From Homalodisca vitripennis (taxonomy: Eukaryota > Arthropoda > Insecta > Hemiptera > Cicadellidae): a stretch of 64,000 nt of DNA. Shown in pieces: positions 61,132 through 64,000 of the stretch. The stretch spans positions 23,870,001 to 23,934,000 of the forward strand of contig NC_060209.1 of assembly GCF_021130785.1 (NCBI RefSeq). The letters run 5' to 3'. Position numbers and translations under genes: made by a program. Position 1 is the first letter of the stretch. Every line of letters begins with the position of its first letter. The notes beneath the pieces were generated by a model. The model did not search any database and had not been told where the DNA came from. It was given only the letters and a program-made list of their open reading frames with translations.

Positions 61132-61500
61132 TTGGACTTTGTAATAGTGAATGTTAACTATTTCTTTCCCCTAAGGGGTTGGCTACTAAGTTTTCAGATG
61201 GGTGTGGCGATTCCTAAGTACCCCACTACCCACATACTTTTATGGTTCATTCCATGGTCAGCACAATTCTTAAACTCTCCTGTTGATGTACTCCACTTAT
61301 TCATTTCCCCATTCTTTTTGCTTGATATCTTCATCGCAAACCCAGTGGTGTCACGTGTGATCCATACCGATGGGTTGCATGTTTCTGGGCCCTTTAGAGG
61401 AGTAGGTGGAATTCGGAAAGGAATTAGAAAGGAGCGTTCGGAGTACCTAGCACCACTCCGAAGTAACCAGTCTTGTCCAAACATGCAGGACTATGTTTGA
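61132..61500. other. Unassigned compositionally distinct block with open frames on both strands
   Basis: A 122-codon plus-strand frame (61132-61500) overlaps a 96-codon minus-strand frame (61194-61484). Neither peptide matches a family I recognise. The block lies just upstream of a LINE remnant and could be its 5' UTR, or an unrelated exon or transposon piece on either strand. The plus frame has a hydrophobic stretch (about residues 35-75), but nothing supports a membrane protein gene. Confidence 0.3.
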
Positions 61501-61713
61501 GTGTATGTTTGTGTGTTTTAGATCGTAACTAACTTAGATTTCAAACCAAACTGAATTGCCGTCAACACTTTAGATTGAGGAGAATAGAGAAAAACAACAG
61601 AACGAGTTTTATCAGTAAAGGTTACTCTGACAGGATCTAAGTGAATCGAGTCCCGCTGGGCCTTTGAGGTTCCGGTGTGCTCTCGTAACGGTTACACAAG
61701 ATCTGAGAGAGAT

Positions 61714-62520
61714 ATGGACTGTACAGAGGAGCATGGCCTTCTTAGAAGTCCAAAATCAGACTATCTTGCGGAGGCTACACAGTAAATAGACGAGCTGAGG
61801 GTCAAGAGATATAACTTCAGCACGGCTCAGCAAAGGGAGACCATTAAGGCTAGGCTCCACAAGAGATGTGAAGAATGGGACCTGTCAAATGGTGAAAGTG
61901 CCAAAAGAAGAAAAAGACAGAATTAGACAAGCAGCAACCAGAGGATTGAAGTAAGCGGTTTGGTTGAGTGCGGCACGGTAAAACGCACTAGAGGTGATAA
62001 AGCTACTCCGCCCTCGGCTGAGACGATGCAAAAGAAGCTAGAAGTGTGGCTCAGGTTCCTGCAGTGGAGAAGAAAGAAGGCATTAAAGTGTAATATAACA
62101 ACATATCTGTGACAAAGATAGCAATTGCCATGGAAAGCTATCCTGAGACAGCTTACTGCAGCGAAGGGAGAAGTCGTCGAGAATGCACTCATGGATGCAA
62201 CCCTACCCATTAAGAACAGAACTTAACGTTTGCAAGAAGTTCTTTAGCAAAAAGAACATTTGTCATCTATTGCATCAATGGTGATTCCAAAAATGGTTAG
62301 ACTCATTGATGAGAGATTTCGAACCGTGTATGATAAGGTTAAGCATATCTATTTATTGAGAAAGAACATAATAAAGACTCCGAATATGATATTTAAAGCA
62401 CTTAATGAAGGTCACCTAAAAATGACGGACATGTACAACCCTATCTTTAAATTAAAAGATTGGGCAAAATGTCTAGCCAGGCCTGACCCAAAAAGTTTGC
62501 AGCTTTGTCGGTCTAGTTGA
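61714..62520 (+). pseudogene. Decayed LINE ORF1 (gag-like)
   Basis: A coding-looking frame opens at ATG 61714 (MDCTEEHGLLRSPKSDYLAE). It continues through a stop near 61783 to a basic charged stretch (HKRCEEWDLSNGESAKRRKR). It passes another stop near 61924 and goes on (ETMQKKLEVWLRFLQWRRKK). After a shift near 62110 the frame resumes with LPWKAILRQLTAAKGEVV and, past two more stops, MVRLIDERFRTVYDKVKHIY up to 62520. Charged composition, position and order before endonuclease and reverse transcriptase pieces fit the nucleic-acid-binding ORF1 of R1/LOA-type LINEs. No CCHC knuckle is seen, so the identity rests mainly on context. Confidence 0.5.
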
Positions 62521-62596
62521 TGAAGTAAATTATAAGAGATTTAAGGGAATATGGGACTCTTTTAAGTCGTTTTCTTCATCGTAACTAGGTAAAGTG

Positions 62597-63300
62597 ATGT
62601 TGCGAATTGTCTAAGTCAATATTCATCAGATTGAAGCGAATGCTTCTGCTTTCTGCCAATATTTCCTTAAAGAACCCTGATACAGGGTTCATCCCTTCCT
62701 ATCGAAATCTTTAGATAACAGACTGGGCATTATTAGTAGGACTGTGATGGGAAAAAATGGGTGGGATAATAATTAGCGACATTAAAGTGTATTTGAAAAT
62801 AAGCCCAGGACAATGCCGATGACTTAGTTCTAGTGGTTAAAAGGGAAAATATTGTTGCCAATATCATAAATGCTGGTCTTAGTTGAGTATAAACGTGGTA
62901 TGGAGGGACTTGGAGTAAATCCTGGGAAGTGTTTTTTTTCTTCTCCAGGACAAACAACATACAGTTTATTTACCGATTGAAGCTACTCGGGTTGCTGTCT
63001 AGGAATCAGTCAAATATTTATAACTGACCAGTAATTGCAGAGTTTCTCTTGTCAATTATCTTGGCAGGAGGCTCATTGGAGGTAAATTTACCTCCTGTTT
63101 ACAAAATGGCTAATGAAGCTAAACGAAGACCTTTCCGATTAGGGTAAATTCCCTTATGCACATCTTAACCTCTCTACTGAAGATTCTATGTAACTATGTA
63201 AGCAGCGGGAGGAGATTGCGAAGCACATTGTTTTGATCTGTGAGGGGCTCAAGGTTAGTAGCAAATCCCTATCTGAAACCTCACATAGGGCTGTAAGTCT
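62597..63300 (+). pseudogene. Collapsed LINE ORF2 (R1/LOA-like): EN, RT and zinc-finger pieces
   Basis: Pieces appear in the order expected of an R1/LOA/I-type ORF2. The endonuclease N-terminus begins MLRIV, then a stop, then VNIHQIEANASAFCQYFLKEP shortened here to VNIHQIEANASAFCQ and FLKEP (62597-62677), comparable with the 'LQINLH.S.AAS.L......QEP' start of that family. The catalytic RT box survives as ADDLVLVVKRENIVANI (from 62815), followed by GLGVNPGK (about 62906-62929). A thumb-like scrap follows (KMANEAKRRPFRLG, about 63105-63145). Last is a C-terminal zinc finger LCKQREEIAKHIVLICEGL (63194-63250) with C-x8-H-x4-C spacing. The whole spans ~0.7 kb instead of the usual ~3 kb, so most of EN, RT and RNase H has been lost through internal deletions, plus stops and shifts. 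Confidence 0.72.
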
Positions 63301-63304
63301 AGGG

Positions 63305-64000
63305 GTAGGCAGGCCCTACTAGTGAAAATTGGGGTGCGAAATAAGCTTAATTTGACGTGTTGGGAAACTAAGGTCCTTAATAATCCTCTCTTAAATCCAA
63401 TCTTATTTAATGCAACCGTTTCCAAATCCAAAACTGACTAAAGAGGCAATAAAAAATTGTTAAATACAAAATTAACATAGCAATTATAAACCGATTTAGA
63501 ATATTACAACCCATTTAAATTCAAGCTAAACTAATTGTACACAAAAAGGGTACGGTCAAATTTTATCCATAGCATAGTTGTGACAGGGTATAAAATATAA
63601 TATATTGAATATAATTATACATAATTGTTTTATTAAAGATAGTGCATTTGTTTATGTTAAATCATAAGCTTCTAATATAGAATATTACTATTATAATAAT
63701 ACAAAATTATGAAATAAAAAATTACCCACTGATGTGGCGGAAATTACTTTACTCAAATATAAGACTGTATATCACAGAGTGAAATATTTCTCTAATTACT
63801 CTTAAACGAATTCATCAGAGTGGCCTCTAATTTCCAAATATGGTGAAAACTTGTTGGAGGGTACTCATTACGGGCACTAACTCGCTAACGAGCACGGCAA
63901 AGCTCGCTATACACTTTAAGTACAGTCGCAATTTTTTCGCCTCATAAAAGAAATATGCCATTCAGTGTTTGCTTAATAAGTGAATATGGCGTCACTCAAG
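63305..64000. other. LINE 3' flank, then AT-rich DNA to the window end
   Basis: The first ~100 bp (to about 63400) may be the remaining 3' part of the LINE. After that no gene or repeat was recognised. Confidence 0.4.

Overview
The window looks like AT-rich nuclear DNA of an animal, most likely an insect or other arthropod. The evidence is degraded Jockey/CR1/R1-LOA-type non-LTR retrotransposons, tRNA-derived SINE-like elements, short inverted-repeat elements, satellites and TA/GA microsatellites. There are no operons, bacterial rRNA or tRNA genes, or dense reading frames. The order cannot be fixed from the sequence; a hemipteran-type repeat landscape is only an impression. No intact cellular protein gene was recognised. 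Most open frames are 60-150 codons, about what chance gives in AT-rich DNA, and the few readable protein signatures belong to dead retrotransposons.

Layout. 1-13.9 kb: intergenic AT-rich DNA with scraps of dispersed repeats, a decayed ~134-bp tandem family centred on a GGTTGCAACC palindrome, and two GC-richer inserts (about 9.0-9.4 and 9.85-10.05 kb). 13.9-14.9 kb: satellite with 108-bp units switching to ~135-bp units. 16-20.3 kb: dispersed repeats, a terminal-inverted-repeat element, a 249-bp tandem duplication and a 46-nt poly(A) run. 20.44-29.54 kb: two ~1.17-kb arms in inverted orientation enclose ~6.75 kb that holds a LINE 3' end with a 14-nt palindrome, a 181-bp foldback element between TTAA tetramers, and a second terminal-inverted-repeat element. 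30.3-31.2 kb: 117-bp satellite with a higher-order 234-bp dimer. 36-39.6 kb: LINE 3' end, then a minus-strand ORF2 pseudogene whose reverse transcriptase has lost its catalytic blocks. 40.4-41.2 kb: 159-bp satellite. 42.15-42.57 kb: third copy of the terminal-inverted-repeat family. 44.36-45.26 kb: 5'-truncated LINE with its 3' tail. 47.6-48.5 kb: satellite of alternating 72+63-bp units. 50.3-50.9 kb: TA microsatellites inside a duplicated repeat that has an inverted relative at 45.6 kb. 55.9-56.2 and 60.9-61.1 kb: two SINE-like elements. 58.1-59.8 kb: possible LINE. 61.7-63.3 kb: a collapsed R1/LOA-type LINE that keeps pieces of ORF1, endonuclease, reverse transcriptase and the C-terminal zinc finger in order.

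No genes here work together in a pathway. The window is best read as a graveyard of transposons and satellites between genes. The points most worth following are the long inverted repeat, the higher-order satellites, the foldback element, the terminal-inverted-repeat family and the palindrome in a LINE 3' UTR.
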